Part shown: in pieces, positions 15,945-25,215 of the stretch | Position numbering within the stretch: the stretch's first letter is position 1 | Layout: the number at the start of each line of letters is the position of its first letter | Origin: Variovorax sp. DXTD-1 | GTDB taxonomy: Bacteria > Pseudomonadota > Gammaproteobacteria > Burkholderiales > Burkholderiaceae_C | DNA length: 64,000 bases | Direction of reading: 5' to 3' | Assembly (NCBI RefSeq): GCF_003984625.1 | Contig: NZ_RWKH01000018.1 | Location: forward strand, 62,001-126,000 | Position numbers and translations under genes: made by a program | Notes under the pieces: generated by a model | Told to the model about the DNA's origin: nothing | What the model saw: only the letters and a program-made list of their open reading frames with translations | The model's database searches: none

Positions 15945-18155
15945 ATGTCCTCTTCATCTCCCTTCCTGCGCGCCAGCCTGCGCCCGACCGTTGCCGCCAC
16001 GCTGCTCGCACTTCACGCCTTGGCCGCTACGGCCCAGACTGCCGCGCCGGCTGAAGCCGCCGGCACCCTCGGCACTGTTACCGTCGAAGCCAGCGCCGAC
16101 GCCTCGGCCGAAGGCCTGACCAGGCCTTACGCCGGCGGCCAGGTGGCGCGCGGCGGGCGCGTCGGCATCCTGGGCACCCAGGACATGATGAGCACGCCGT
16201 TCTCGAGCACCAACTACACCAACGAGCTCATTCAGGACCAGCAGGCCAAGAGCGTTGCCGACGTGCTGCTCAACGACCCGTCGGTGCGCCAGGCGCGCGG
16301 CTTCGGCAACTTCCAGGAGCTCTACGTGGTGCGCGGCTTCCCCGTGTACTCGGACGACGTGGCTTACAACGGCCTGTACGGCATGCTGCCGCGCCAGTAC
16401 ATCGCCTCTGAATTCTTCGAGCGCGTGGAAGTGTTCCGCGGCGCCAACACCTTCCTGAACGGCGCGGCGCCCGGCGGCAGCGGCATTGGCGGTGCGATCA
16501 ACCTGCTGCCCAAGCGCGCGTCCAACGAGCCGATCACCCGCGTCGGCTTTGGCGTGCTGACCGGCGGCCAGGGCTACGTGAACCTCGACCTGGCGCGCCG
16601 CTTCGGCCCCGACGACAGCCTGGGCATTCGCGTGAATGCCGTGCGCCGGGAAGGCGGAACCGGCGTCCACAAAGAGAGCCAGCAGCTCAGCGCCTTTGCC
16701 GTCGGCCTGGACTGGCGCAACCGCAACGTGCGCCTTTCAGCCGACTTCGGCTACCAGGACTACGACCTGAAGGACGGCCGCCCGAGCCTCACGCCATCGT
16801 CGGCGCTGCCGATTCTGCGTGCGCCCGACGCCAGCACCAACTTTGCGCAGCCCTGGACCTACTCGAAGGAAAAGGACAAGTTCGCCACCTTCCGCGGTGA
16901 AGTCGACATCACCGACAACATCACCGCCTGGGCCGCGGGCGGCGTGCGCCGCAGCGCCGAAGACAACGTGCTGGCGAACCCGACGCTCGCCGACGCGTTC
17001 GGCAACACCAGCGGCACGCGTTTCAGCAACACGCGCAAGGACCGCATCGGCACCGCCGAGATCGGCGTGCGCGGCAATTTCGTGACCGGACCGGTGAAGC
17101 ACACCGTGGTGGCTTCGGCCGCCACATACAGCAACGACCGCGACAACGCCTACACGATCTCGCGCGACCGAATCCGCAACAACATCTACGCGCCGTACGC
17201 GTCGCCGTTCCCGGTGGCCAACGGCTTCACCGGCAACACGCTGGAAGACCCGCGCCTGACCGACAAGATCGAGACCTCGAGCGTTGCGGTGGCCGACACC
17301 ATGGCCTTCATGGACGACCGCCTGCTGGTCACGCTCGGCGTGCGTCGGCAGACCATCAAGCAAACCAGCTTCGCCTACGACACGATCAAGGAAACGAGCG
17401 CCTACGACAAGAGCAAGACCACGCCGGTGGCCGGCATCGTGTTCAAGGTCACGCCGACCACCTCGGTCTACGCGAACTACATCGAAGGCCTCGTCAAGGG
17501 CAACGTGGCGCCCGGCACGGTCAACAGCCGTCCGGTCACCAACGCCGGCGAGGTGTTTGCGCCGTACCAGGCCAAGCAGAAGGAAGTCGGCGTCAAGTAC
17601 GACGGAGGCACCATCGGTGCGAGCGCTGCCTTCTTCACCACCGACCAGCCGACCTACCAGTACGAGGGCCAGACCTACGGCCTCTACGGCAAGCAGCGCA
17701 ACCAGGGCCTCGAGTTCTCGGTGTTCGGCCAGCCTGCCAAGGGCCTGCGCCTGCTGGGCGGCCTGACGCTGATCGACGCCAAGCAGAAGGACACGCAAGG
17801 CGGCGCCACCGATGGCCGCACGGCCATCGGCGTGGCCAAGCAGCAGGCCAACCTGGGCGCGGAGTGGGACGTGCCGGGCGTGCGCAACCTGTCGCTGAAT
17901 GCGCGCCTGCTGTACACCTCCAAGCAGTACGCCAATGCCGCCAACACGCAGCAGATTCCGGGCTGGACGCGCTTCGACATCGGCGCGCGCTACCTGGTCG
18001 ACCTGGGCAACGGCCGCGCGCTCACGCTGCGCGCACGCATCGACAACTTGTTCAACAAGTCTTACTGGGCGTCGGTGGGCGGCACGCAAGGCTCCAACTA
18101 CCTGGTCCTGGGCGCACCGCGCACCTTCGCGGTGAGCGGCACCATCGACTTCTGA
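15945..18155 (+). CDS. TonB-dependent siderophore receptor
   Basis: A 736-residue outer-membrane receptor for ferric siderophores. Signal peptide of about 30 residues ending AATAQ; plug domain about 75-200 (QDQQAKSVADVLLNDPSVR, then YVVRGF and RVEVFRGANTFLNG); the rest is a 22-strand beta-barrel. It ends with the aromatic-terminated strand SGTIDF needed for Bam insertion. The overall pattern is that of the TIGR01783-like siderophore receptor class. No N-terminal FecR-type signalling extension is apparent. Translation start context is weak but the signal peptide fixes it. The PepSY gene begins 1 base after the stop, so one Fur-controlled operon is likely. The ligand is unknown. Confidence 0.93.
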   Translation: MSSSSPFLRASLRPTVAATLLALHALAATAQTAAPAEAAGTLGTVTVEASADASAEGLTRPYAGGQVARGGRVGILGTQDMMSTPFSSTNYTNELIQDQQAKSVADVLLNDPSVRQARGFGNFQELYVVRGFPVYSDDVAYNGLYGMLPRQYIASEFFERVEVFRGANTFLNGAAPGGSGIGGAINLLPKRASNEPITRVGFGVLTGGQGYVNLDLARRFGPDDSLGIRVNAVRREGGTGVHKESQQLSAFAVGLDWRNRNVRLSADFGYQDYDLKDGRPSLTPSSALPILRAPDASTNFAQPWTYSKEKDKFATFRGEVDITDNITAWAAGGVRRSAEDNVLANPTLADAFGNTSGTRFSNTRKDRIGTAEIGVRGNFVTGPVKHTVVASAATYSNDRDNAYTISRDRIRNNIYAPYASPFPVANGFTGNTLEDPRLTDKIETSSVAVADTMAFMDDRLLVTLGVRRQTIKQTSFAYDTIKETSAYDKSKTTPVAGIVFKVTPTTSVYANYIEGLVKGNVAPGTVNSRPVTNAGEVFAPYQAKQKEVGVKYDGGTIGASAAFFTTDQPTYQYEGQTYGLYGKQRNQGLEFSVFGQPAKGLRLLGGLTLIDAKQKDTQGGATDGRTAIGVAKQQANLGAEWDVPGVRNLSLNARLLYTSKQYANAANTQQIPGWTRFDIGARYLVDLGNGRALTLRARIDNLFNKSYWASVGGTQGSNYLVLGAPRTFAVSGTIDF

Positions 18156-18156
18156 G

Positions 18157-19443
18157 ATGCGCGCCTTCGCGACGACAGTGCACCGTTGGGCGGGCCTCGC
18201 GGTTGCACTGTTCCTCATTGTCTCGGGCCTGACCGGCGCCGTGATTTCGTGGGACCACGAGATCGACGGCTGGCTCAACAGCGAGCTCTACGACACCGAA
18301 TCGCGGGGGCCGTTCCGCGATCCCTTCGAGCTCGCGGCCGCCGTGGAGGCGCACGACCCGCGCGCGCGGGTCGCGTACATGCCGCTCGGCTTCGAGGAAG
18401 GCCATGCGGCCGGCTACTTCGTGCAGCCGCGCACCGACCCCGCCACCGGCAAGCCCTACCAGCTCGGCTACAACCGCGTGTACGTCGATCCGGTCACGGC
18501 CGAGATCCGCGGCCGCCGCGACTCGGCCGCGATCTCGCTCAAGCCCGAGACGCTGATGCCCTTCCTGCGCAAGCTGCACTACATGCTGCACGTGCCGGCC
18601 GTGTGGGGCACCGACCGGCTGGGCTACTGGATCATGGGCGGCGTGGCCCTGGTGTGGCTGCTCGACAGCTTCTTTGCGCTGTACCTCACGACACCGCGGC
18701 GCCAGCGGCGGACCGCGCATCCCGAGCACCGCGCCGCGCGCGAATGGTGGCGGCGCTGGAAGCCGGCCTGGGCCGTGCGCTGGGCGGCCGGCGGCTACAA
18801 GCTCAACTTCGACCTGCACCGTGCGGGCGGCCTGTGGTTGTGGTCGCTGATCATCGTCGTCGCCTTCACCTCGTTCTCGCTGAATCTCTACAAGGAGATC
18901 TTCCACCCGATGCTGTCGCTGGTGTCGAAGACCACGCCCGGGCCGTCGTCGCTGGTGCCGCTCGCGCCGCTGGGCACGCGCATCGAACCCGCCATCGGCT
19001 TCCGCCAGATCGTTGCCGACGCCGAAGCCGAGGCACGCCGGCGCGGCTGGACCACGCCGCTGGGCGGTGTGTTCTACAACCAGCGCGCGGGCTTCTACAA
19101 CGTTTCTTTCTTCGACCACGCCACGCACGACAGCAGCAACGGCATGGACCTGTCGAACCTCTACCTGGACGGCCGCAGCGGCCGCGTCATCACCAGCAAC
19201 CGGCCATGGCACGGCACCGCGGCCGACGTATTCGCGCAGCTGCAATCGCCGCTGCACGGCGGGCGCATCCTGGGACTGCCGGGACGCATCCTGATGTCGC
19301 TCATGGGGCTGGTGGTGGCGGGCCTGTCCGTCACGGGCATCGTGATCTGGTGGCGCAAGCGGCGCGCACGGCTGCTGCAGACTCGGCGGCAGCGCGAAGT
19401 GGCGGCACAGCCGCACCACCTCGGCACCCCGGCGCCGCGCTGA
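18157..19443 (+). CDS. PepSY-associated membrane protein (probable siderophore-iron reductase)
   Basis: A 428-residue inner-membrane protein with about four membrane helices: near residues 12-35, 155-175, 230-250 and 380-405. Large periplasmic PepSY-like domains lie between them, including HRWAGLAVALFLIVSGLTG at the start and VSLMG-like helix text near the end. Such proteins beside siderophore receptors (FoxB, PiuB type) reduce Fe(III)-siderophore in the periplasm; His residues in the helices could bind haem. The ATG follows the receptor stop by one base. Its stop faces gshB 18 bases away. Function inferred from family and context. Confidence 0.85.
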   Translation: MRAFATTVHRWAGLAVALFLIVSGLTGAVISWDHEIDGWLNSELYDTESRGPFRDPFELAAAVEAHDPRARVAYMPLGFEEGHAAGYFVQPRTDPATGKPYQLGYNRVYVDPVTAEIRGRRDSAAISLKPETLMPFLRKLHYMLHVPAVWGTDRLGYWIMGGVALVWLLDSFFALYLTTPRRQRRTAHPEHRAAREWWRRWKPAWAVRWAAGGYKLNFDLHRAGGLWLWSLIIVVAFTSFSLNLYKEIFHPMLSLVSKTTPGPSSLVPLAPLGTRIEPAIGFRQIVADAEAEARRRGWTTPLGGVFYNQRAGFYNVSFFDHATHDSSNGMDLSNLYLDGRSGRVITSNRPWHGTAADVFAQLQSPLHGGRILGLPGRILMSLMGLVVAGLSVTGIVIWWRKRRARLLQTRRQREVAAQPHHLGTPAPR

Positions 19444-19461
19444 AAGAACGACCGGAGAAAC

Positions 19462-20418
19462 TCAGCGTGCCGCGGCCAGATGCGCCTCGAGCGCATCGAT
19501 GAACATCTTCGGCACGTCGAACCCGGTCTGCTCGGTGATCTCCTGAAAGCAGGTCGGGCTCGTCACGTTGATCTCGGTGACCGAGTCGCCGATCACGTCG
19601 AGCCCGATCAAGAGCAGCCCGCGCGGCGCGAGCACGCGGCCAATGGCCTCGGCGATTTCGCGGTTGCGCGCCGTGAGCGGCTGCGCCACGCCCTTGCCGC
19701 CGGCTGCCAGGTTGCCGCGCACCTCGGTGCCTTGCGGAATGCGCGCCAGCACGAAAGGCGCCGGCTCGCCCGCGATGATCAGGATGCGCTTGTCGCCCTG
19801 GACGACCTCGGGCACGAAGCGCTGCACCATGATGGTTTCGGCGCCGGCCTTGTTGAGCGTCTCGACGATGGAGCCGAGGTTCAGCGCGTCCTGCTTCACG
19901 CGGAAGATGCCCATGCCGCCCATGCCGTCGAGCGGCTTCAGGATGATGTCGCCATGCTCGGCATGAAAGTCGCGCACGGCCTGCGCGCTGCGCGTGACCA
20001 GCGTGGGCGTGACGAACTGCGGAAACTCCATGATCGCGAGCTTCTCGGGATGGTCGCGCAACGCGCTCGGCTTGTTCACCACGCGCGCGCCTTCGCGCTC
20101 GGCCTGCTCGAGCAGGTGCGTGGCGTAGATGTATTCGGCGTCGAAGGGCGGGTCCTTGCGCATCAGCACGGCATCGAAGTCCTTCAGCGCCTTGGCCTCG
20201 CTGATATCGACGCGGTACCAGTCCCTTGCGTCTCCGGTGAGCGTGATCTGCTGCACCGTGGCGGTGACCTGTCCGCCCGACTTCCACTGGATGTCCTGCG
20301 GCAGGCAGGCCGCGATGCGATAGCCGCGGCGCTGGGCCTCGCGCATCATCGAGAAGGTGGTGTCCTTGTAGATCTTGAAATGGTCGAGCGGGTCGGCGAC
20401 GAAGAGGATGTTTTTCAT
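19462..20418 (-). CDS. gshB: Glutathione synthetase
   Basis: A 318-residue ATP-grasp enzyme joining gamma-glutamylcysteine and glycine. The family blocks are present: FVADPLDHFKIYKDTT at the N-terminus, the ATP-site stretch ILKPLDGMGGMGIFR (about 160-175), and the C-terminal LLLIGLDVIGD...EINVTSPTC Mg/ATP motif. Length is typical. The ATG overlaps the TGA of the BenE-like gene in TGATG, so translation is coupled to a transporter rather than to gshA, which is 3.4 kb upstream on the same strand. Confidence 0.96.
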   Translation of the reverse strand: MKNILFVADPLDHFKIYKDTTFSMMREAQRRGYRIAACLPQDIQWKSGGQVTATVQQITLTGDARDWYRVDISEAKALKDFDAVLMRKDPPFDAEYIYATHLLEQAEREGARVVNKPSALRDHPEKLAIMEFPQFVTPTLVTRSAQAVRDFHAEHGDIILKPLDGMGGMGIFRVKQDALNLGSIVETLNKAGAETIMVQRFVPEVVQGDKRILIIAGEPAPFVLARIPQGTEVRGNLAAGGKGVAQPLTARNREIAEAIGRVLAPRGLLLIGLDVIGDSVTEINVTSPTCFQEITEQTGFDVPKMFIDALEAHLAAAR

Positions 20419-21686
20419 CAGGGAGTCTTTCCGGCGCCGGGTGTGGCCGCCATGTTGCTGCTGTCTGGCGCGATGTTGCCGGAAGCTTCGATGTCCTTGC
20501 CGGCGGAGGCCTTTGTCTTCGTGCGCCCGGCCTGCTGCACCGCCAGCGCCAGCGCACCGGCCACCACGCCCCAGAACGCCGAGCCGATGCCAAGGATGGC
20601 CACGCCCGAGAGCGTGACCAAGAAGGTGATGATCGCGGCCTCGCGGTGCGGCTCGTCGCGCACCGCGCCAGCCAGCCCGCTGCCGATGGTGCCCAGCAGT
20701 GCCAGGCCGGCAATGGCGGCGACCAGCTCTTTCGGAAACGCCGTGAGCAGCCCGGTGACCGCCGCGCCAAAGAACGCGATCACCACGTAGATGGCGCCGC
20801 AGCTCGCGGCCGCCGTGTAGCGCCGCGCCGGGTCTTCATGCGCCTCGCGGCCCATGCAGATGGCGGCGCTGATGGCGCCCAGGTTCAATGCAAACGCGCC
20901 GAAGGGCGCCAGCACGAGTGTTGCAACGCCGGTGATGGTGATGAGCTTGCTCACCGGCAGATCGCCGTAGCCCGCCGCACGTATCGTTGCCACGCCCGGC
21001 AGGTTCTGCGAAGCCATGGTGACGATGAAAAGCGGCAGAGCCAGGCTGACGATGGCCTGCCAGCTGAACACCGGCATGGTGAACACCGGCCATGTGAGCG
21101 AGAAGTGCACCGTCGACCAGCTCAGCTCGCCGCGCGCGGCCACGAAGGCAATGGCGGCCAGCAGCGTGAGCGGCACCGCATAGCGCGGCAGCAGGCGCTT
21201 GGCGACCAGGTAGGTGCCGAGCATCAGCAGCACCAGCGGCAGCGCGGTCTTGGCGGCAATGAACGCATCGAGCCCGAAGCGCGCGAGCACGCCGGCAAGC
21301 AGCGCCGAGGCAATCGCCATCGGAATCTTGTTCATGACCCGCTCGAACCAACCCGTGGCGCCCGCCAGCACGATCAGCGCGGCGCAGGCAATGAAGGCGC
21401 CGACCGCCTCGCCCATGCCGTAGCTGCCCGCAGCCACGGCAAGCACGGCCGCGCCCGGCGTGCTCCAGGCAATCATCACCGGCTTGCGCCACCACAGCGA
21501 CAGCACGACCGAGGGCAGGCCCATGCCGATGCCCAGCGCCCACATCCACGAGGCCGCGATCTCGGGCGTGGCACCGAAAGCCTGCGCGGCCTGGAACACG
21601 ATGGCCACCGAGCTCGTGAAACCCACGAGCACGGCGACGAAGCCCGCGGTGAAGGCGGAAAGGCTCAGATCCTTGAAGAAACGCAT
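20418..21686 (-). CDS. BenE-like benzoate:H+ symporter family protein
   Basis: A 422-residue inner-membrane carrier with about 12 hydrophobic segments, from SAFTAGFVAVLVGFTSS onward. It contains the family features PxxxLSLWWRKPVMIAWSTPG and ASQNLPGVATIRAAGY of the BenE group. The last 50 residues are a non-membrane Lys/Ser/Ala-rich tail ending GAGKTP, which is longer than usual. Start ATG at 21686. No benzoate-catabolic genes are nearby, so the substrate need not be benzoate. The stop overlaps the gshB start. Confidence 0.85.
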   Translation of the reverse strand: MRFFKDLSLSAFTAGFVAVLVGFTSSVAIVFQAAQAFGATPEIAASWMWALGIGMGLPSVVLSLWWRKPVMIAWSTPGAAVLAVAAGSYGMGEAVGAFIACAALIVLAGATGWFERVMNKIPMAIASALLAGVLARFGLDAFIAAKTALPLVLLMLGTYLVAKRLLPRYAVPLTLLAAIAFVAARGELSWSTVHFSLTWPVFTMPVFSWQAIVSLALPLFIVTMASQNLPGVATIRAAGYGDLPVSKLITITGVATLVLAPFGAFALNLGAISAAICMGREAHEDPARRYTAAASCGAIYVVIAFFGAAVTGLLTAFPKELVAAIAGLALLGTIGSGLAGAVRDEPHREAAIITFLVTLSGVAILGIGSAFWGVVAGALALAVQQAGRTKTKASAGKDIEASGNIAPDSSNMAATPGAGKTP

Positions 21687-21741
21687 CGGGCAATTGTGCC
21701 GGGACGAGGCCGCTCGAGCCCGGCGCCGCGCACCCCGTTCG

Positions 21742-23613
21742 TCAAATCTCGATCTTCGACCCGAGCTCCACCACCGCGTTGTTCGGCAGCCCCAGAAATG
21801 CGGCCGCGCCGCTCGCGTTGTGGTGCATCTGCGCGAACAGCTTCTCGCGCCACGGCGCCATGCCGCTGCCGAGCGTGGGAATGACGACGTCGCGCGAGAG
21901 GAAGTAGCTCGTGGCCATGGGCTCGAGCTGGCAGCCGCGCAGGCGCGCATGGTCCAGAGCGCGCGGCAGGTCGACGTCGTTCTTGAAGCCGTAGTGCACG
22001 ATGATCTGCCAGCAATGGTGGCCGAGCGCCTCGATCTCGATGCGCTTGTCCATCGGTATCCAGGGCACCTCGTGGTTGCGCACGGTGACGAACATGTTCT
22101 GCTCGTGCAGCACCTTGTTGTGCTTCAGGTTGTGCAGCAGCGCATTGGGCACGACGCCGGGCTCGGCGGTAAGAAACACCGCCGTGCCTTCCACGCGCGC
22201 GGGCGGGCTTTCGAACACCGAGTCGAGAAAGGCCTTGAGTTCGATCGCATCGGCGCGCTGCACCTCGCCCATGAGGCGGCGGCCTTCCTTCCAGGTGATC
22301 ATCAAGGTGAACACGAAGCCGCCGATCACCAGCGGGAACCAGCCGCCTTCGAACAGCTTGAGCAGGTTGGACGCGAAGAACAGGAAGTCGACCACGAAGA
22401 AGACCGCCGTGGACGCGATGCACAGCGCCAGCGGCAGCTTCCATGCATAGCGGATCACGAAGAAGGTCAGCACCGTGGTGATGAGCATGTCGGTGGTGAC
22501 CGCAATGCCGTAGGCGGCGGCCAGGCTGCTCGACGAGCGGAACATGACAACCGCCAGCACGATGGCCACGAACAGGCCCCAGTTGACCAGCGGAATGTAG
22601 ATCTGCCCCGCCGTGCGCACGCTCGTGTGCTCGATGTTCAGGCGCGGCAGGTAGCCCAGCTGGATGACCTGGCGCGTGACGCTGAAGGCGCCGGTAATGA
22701 GCGCCTGCGACGCGATGACGGTGGCCGCCGTGGCCAGCAGCACCAGCGGAATGAGCGCCCATTCAGGCGCCATCATGAAGAAAGGGTTCTTCACCGCTTC
22801 GGGGTTCTCGAGCAGCAATGCGCCCTGCCCGAAGTAGTTGAGCGTGAGCGCCGGCATCACGACCGTGAACCACGCCACGCGGATCGGCCGCTTGCCGAAG
22901 TGGCCCAGGTCGGCATAGAGCGCCTCGGCGCCGGTCACGCACAGCACGGTGGCGCCCAGCAGAATGAAACTGGTGCCCGGGTTGTCCCACATGAACTTCA
23001 GCGCGAACCAGGGGTTCAGCGACTTGAGAATTTCGGGGTGGTGAATGATCTGCGACACGCCGAGCACCGCAATGGCCAGGAACCACGCCAGCGTGATCGG
23101 GCCGAAGAACTTGCCGATGCCCGCGGTGCCGCGCTTTTGCACCACGAAGAGGCAGAACAGCACCACCAGCGTGATCGGCAGCACATAGTGCTTGAAGTGG
23201 GGCGACACCACTTCGAGGCCCTCCACCGCGGAAAGCACCGAGATGGCGGGCGTGATGACGCCGTCGCCATAGAAGAGCGAGGTGCCGAAGATGCCCACCA
23301 GCAGCAGCACGTTGCGCAGCCTGGGCTTGTCGGCCACCGCGCGCGAGGCCAGCGCCAGCATGGCAACCAGGCCGCCCTCGCCTTCGTTGTCGGCCCGCAG
23401 CACCAGCACCACGTACTTGATCGACACGATGACGGTGAGCGTCCAGAAGAACATCGACAGGATGCCGTAGACGTTCTCGACAGTGAAAGGAAGGTGGCCG
23501 TGGCCGAACACTTCCTTGACTGCATACAGCACGCTGGTGCCGATGTCGCCATAGACGACACCGATGGTGCCGATGATCAAGGCGGCGGCGGAAGAGGATT
23601 TGGGAGGTGACAC
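21742..23613 (-). CDS. kup: Low-affinity potassium transporter Kup
   Basis: A potassium:proton symporter of the KUP/HAK family. The first helix contains [14 protein letters not shown], the family signature. About 12 membrane segments occupy the first 430 residues, and a cytoplasmic C-terminal domain follows. No ATG is available at the N-terminus. The GTG at 23613 gives 623 residues, the usual length; a TTG at 23643 would add 10 residues. Neither has a clear ribosome site. It lies between gshA and the BenE-like gene on the same strand, 174 bases after gshA and 55 before benE, so linked expression is possible. Confidence 0.93.
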   Translation of the reverse strand: MSPPKSSSAAALIIGTIGVVYGDIGTSVLYAVKEVFGHGHLPFTVENVYGILSMFFWTLTVIVSIKYVVLVLRADNEGEGGLVAMLALASRAVADKPRLRNVLLLVGIFGTSLFYGDGVITPAISVLSAVEGLEVVSPHFKHYVLPITLVVLFCLFVVQKRGTAGIGKFFGPITLAWFLAIAVLGVSQIIHHPEILKSLNPWFALKFMWDNPGTSFILLGATVLCVTGAEALYADLGHFGKRPIRVAWFTVVMPALTLNYFGQGALLLENPEAVKNPFFMMAPEWALIPLVLLATAATVIASQALITGAFSVTRQVIQLGYLPRLNIEHTSVRTAGQIYIPLVNWGLFVAIVLAVVMFRSSSSLAAAYGIAVTTDMLITTVLTFFVIRYAWKLPLALCIASTAVFFVVDFLFFASNLLKLFEGGWFPLVIGGFVFTLMITWKEGRRLMGEVQRADAIELKAFLDSVFESPPARVEGTAVFLTAEPGVVPNALLHNLKHNKVLHEQNMFVTVRNHEVPWIPMDKRIEIEALGHHCWQIIVHYGFKNDVDLPRALDHARLRGCQLEPMATSYFLSRDVVIPTLGSGMAPWREKLFAQMHHNASGAAAFLGLPNNAVVELGSKIEI

Positions 23614-23787
23614 GAAGTCGATGGGAAAAAGAGCGAATTGCAAGCGCGTAACCAGGCGTTACGCGCACCGGAGTGCTGCCGCGATGGAATTTCCAGCCGC
23701 TGCGCGCACCCTCCGCCCTTTTCTTTCCTTTGCTGTGGGGCCGCTATTTTGCCGCCGACCGCACCCGCCGCAACCCGCTCGGCAAAA

Positions 23788-25095
23788 TCATTCGTAGATT
23801 TCGGCGTCCGGATCGGTGGCTTCCATCTCGTAGCTGGCCGCCACCATGGCCAGGCGGCCCACCACGCCATACATGTAGAAGCGGTTCGGCGCGCTTGCGC
23901 CGGGCTTGGCGCCGGGCTGCGGCAGATGCGCGCTTTCGGAGAACGCCAGCGGCACGAAGCTCGCGCCCGGCGACTTGAGGTTCTCGTCCGGGGCGCGCTC
24001 GGCGTGCACGCGGTAGAAGCCGCCCACCACATAGCGGTCCATCATGTAGACCACCGGTTCGGCCACGCCGTTGTGCACCCGCTCGTTGGTCAGCACGCCT
24101 TCCTGCACGATCACCTCGCCAGGCCCGCGCAGCGCCCTGGCCGCGGCGGCCTTGGTGCTTGCTGCGGCGCGGGGCTTTCCGACCAGGCCTTCGACCTCTT
24201 TGGCGTCGTGCACCGTGATCACGCCCGGGCCGTCGCTGCCGGTATGGCCCTTGACGATCACGAAGGGCTTCTCGTTGATGCCATATTCCTTGTACTTGCG
24301 GCGCACCTTGGTCAGCACAGCGTCCACATGGCTGGTCAGCACGTCGATGCCGCGGCCTTCGGCAAAGTCGACGCCTTCGGCGCGCGCATAGATGGGGTTG
24401 ATGAGCCACGGGTCGATGCCCAGCAGCTTGCCGAAGCGCTTGGAAAGCTCTTCGTAGCTGTGCAGGTGGTTGCTCTTGCGCCGCACCGACCAGCCGGCGT
24501 GCAGCGGCGGCAGCAGGTACTGCTCGTGCAGGTCTTCCAGGATGCCCGGCGTGCCGGCCGAAAGCTCGTTGTTGAGCAAGATGGTGCAGGGGTCGAAATT
24601 CTTGAGCCCCAGGCGCCGCTTGCTGCGCACCACAGGCTCCAGGCACACGGTTTCGCCGTTGGGCAGTTCGATCTTCTTGGGCGACTTGATCGCCGGATCA
24701 ATCGACCCCACGCGCACGTTGAGGCCCGCCATGTGGAAGATGCGCACCAGTTGCGCAATGTTGGCCAGGTAGAAGGTGTTCTTCGAGTGGTTCTCGGGAA
24801 TGACGAGCAGGTTGCGCGCCTCCGGACAGATCTTCTCGATGGCGGCCTGCGCGGCCTGCACCGCCAGCGGCAGCATCTCCTTGGTGAGATTGTTCCAGCC
24901 GCCCGGGAAAAGATTGGTGTCGACCGGCGCAAGCTTGAAGCCGGCGTTGCGGATGTCGACGGCGCTGTAGAACGGCGGCGTGTGCTCCATCCATTCGAGC
25001 CGGAACCAGCGCTCGATGGCGGGCGTCGAGTCGAGCACCCGCTGCTCCAGTTCGTTGATCGGGCCGGTCAGGGCGGTGACGAGATGCGGAACCAT
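23788..25095 (-). CDS. gshA: Glutamate-cysteine ligase, proteobacterial GshA type
   Basis: A 435-residue ligase making gamma-glutamylcysteine, the rate-limiting step of glutathione synthesis. It belongs to the GshA family found in beta- and some gammaproteobacteria (TIGR02049 type), unrelated in length to the 518-residue E. coli enzyme. Recognisable blocks are GGWNNLTKEMLP near residue 65, RSKRRLGLKNFDPC and VIVKGHTGSDGPGV in the ATP-grasp-like part. The ATG at 25095 is the standard start MVPHLVTAL. Upstream lies proA; downstream kup, the BenE-like gene and gshB follow in the same direction. Confidence 0.93.
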   Translation of the reverse strand: MVPHLVTALTGPINELEQRVLDSTPAIERWFRLEWMEHTPPFYSAVDIRNAGFKLAPVDTNLFPGGWNNLTKEMLPLAVQAAQAAIEKICPEARNLLVIPENHSKNTFYLANIAQLVRIFHMAGLNVRVGSIDPAIKSPKKIELPNGETVCLEPVVRSKRRLGLKNFDPCTILLNNELSAGTPGILEDLHEQYLLPPLHAGWSVRRKSNHLHSYEELSKRFGKLLGIDPWLINPIYARAEGVDFAEGRGIDVLTSHVDAVLTKVRRKYKEYGINEKPFVIVKGHTGSDGPGVITVHDAKEVEGLVGKPRAAASTKAAAARALRGPGEVIVQEGVLTNERVHNGVAEPVVYMMDRYVVGGFYRVHAERAPDENLKSPGASFVPLAFSESAHLPQPGAKPGASAPNRFYMYGVVGRLAMVAASYEMEATDPDAEIYE

Positions 25096-25167
25096 GCGGC
25101 GGCCTTGTTGGTTTTGTACTTGAAGGTAGAGCGGAATTGTAGGATTTGGGGGTGGCCGCCCCAATGA

Positions 25168-25190
25168 CAAGACTACGTACGGCAGTCTTG
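25168..25190 (-). terminator. Inverted repeat between proA and gshA
   Basis: CAAGACT (25168-25174) and AGTCTTG (25184-25190) form a perfect 7-bp dyad around ACGTACGGC, inside which CGTACG is itself palindromic. It lies 26 bases past the proA stop and 73 bases ahead of gshA. There is no T run, so it is either a weak terminator of the leuS-proA transcript or a protein site controlling gshA. Confidence 0.35.
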
Positions 25191-25215
25191 GTTCAATCCG
25201 CCCGCCTTCGGTGCA

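Noticed and set aside
20646..24032. Several long rightward frames opposite benE, kup and gshA
   Set aside because: All are His/Arg/Gln-rich antisense shadows, unlike the leftward proteins which have strong family matches.
25184..25205. GGTTCAATCC near the proA-gshA dyad resembles a tRNA T-loop
   Set aside because: The flanking bases do not pair as a T-stem, and no anticodon arm or acceptor stem is found around it.
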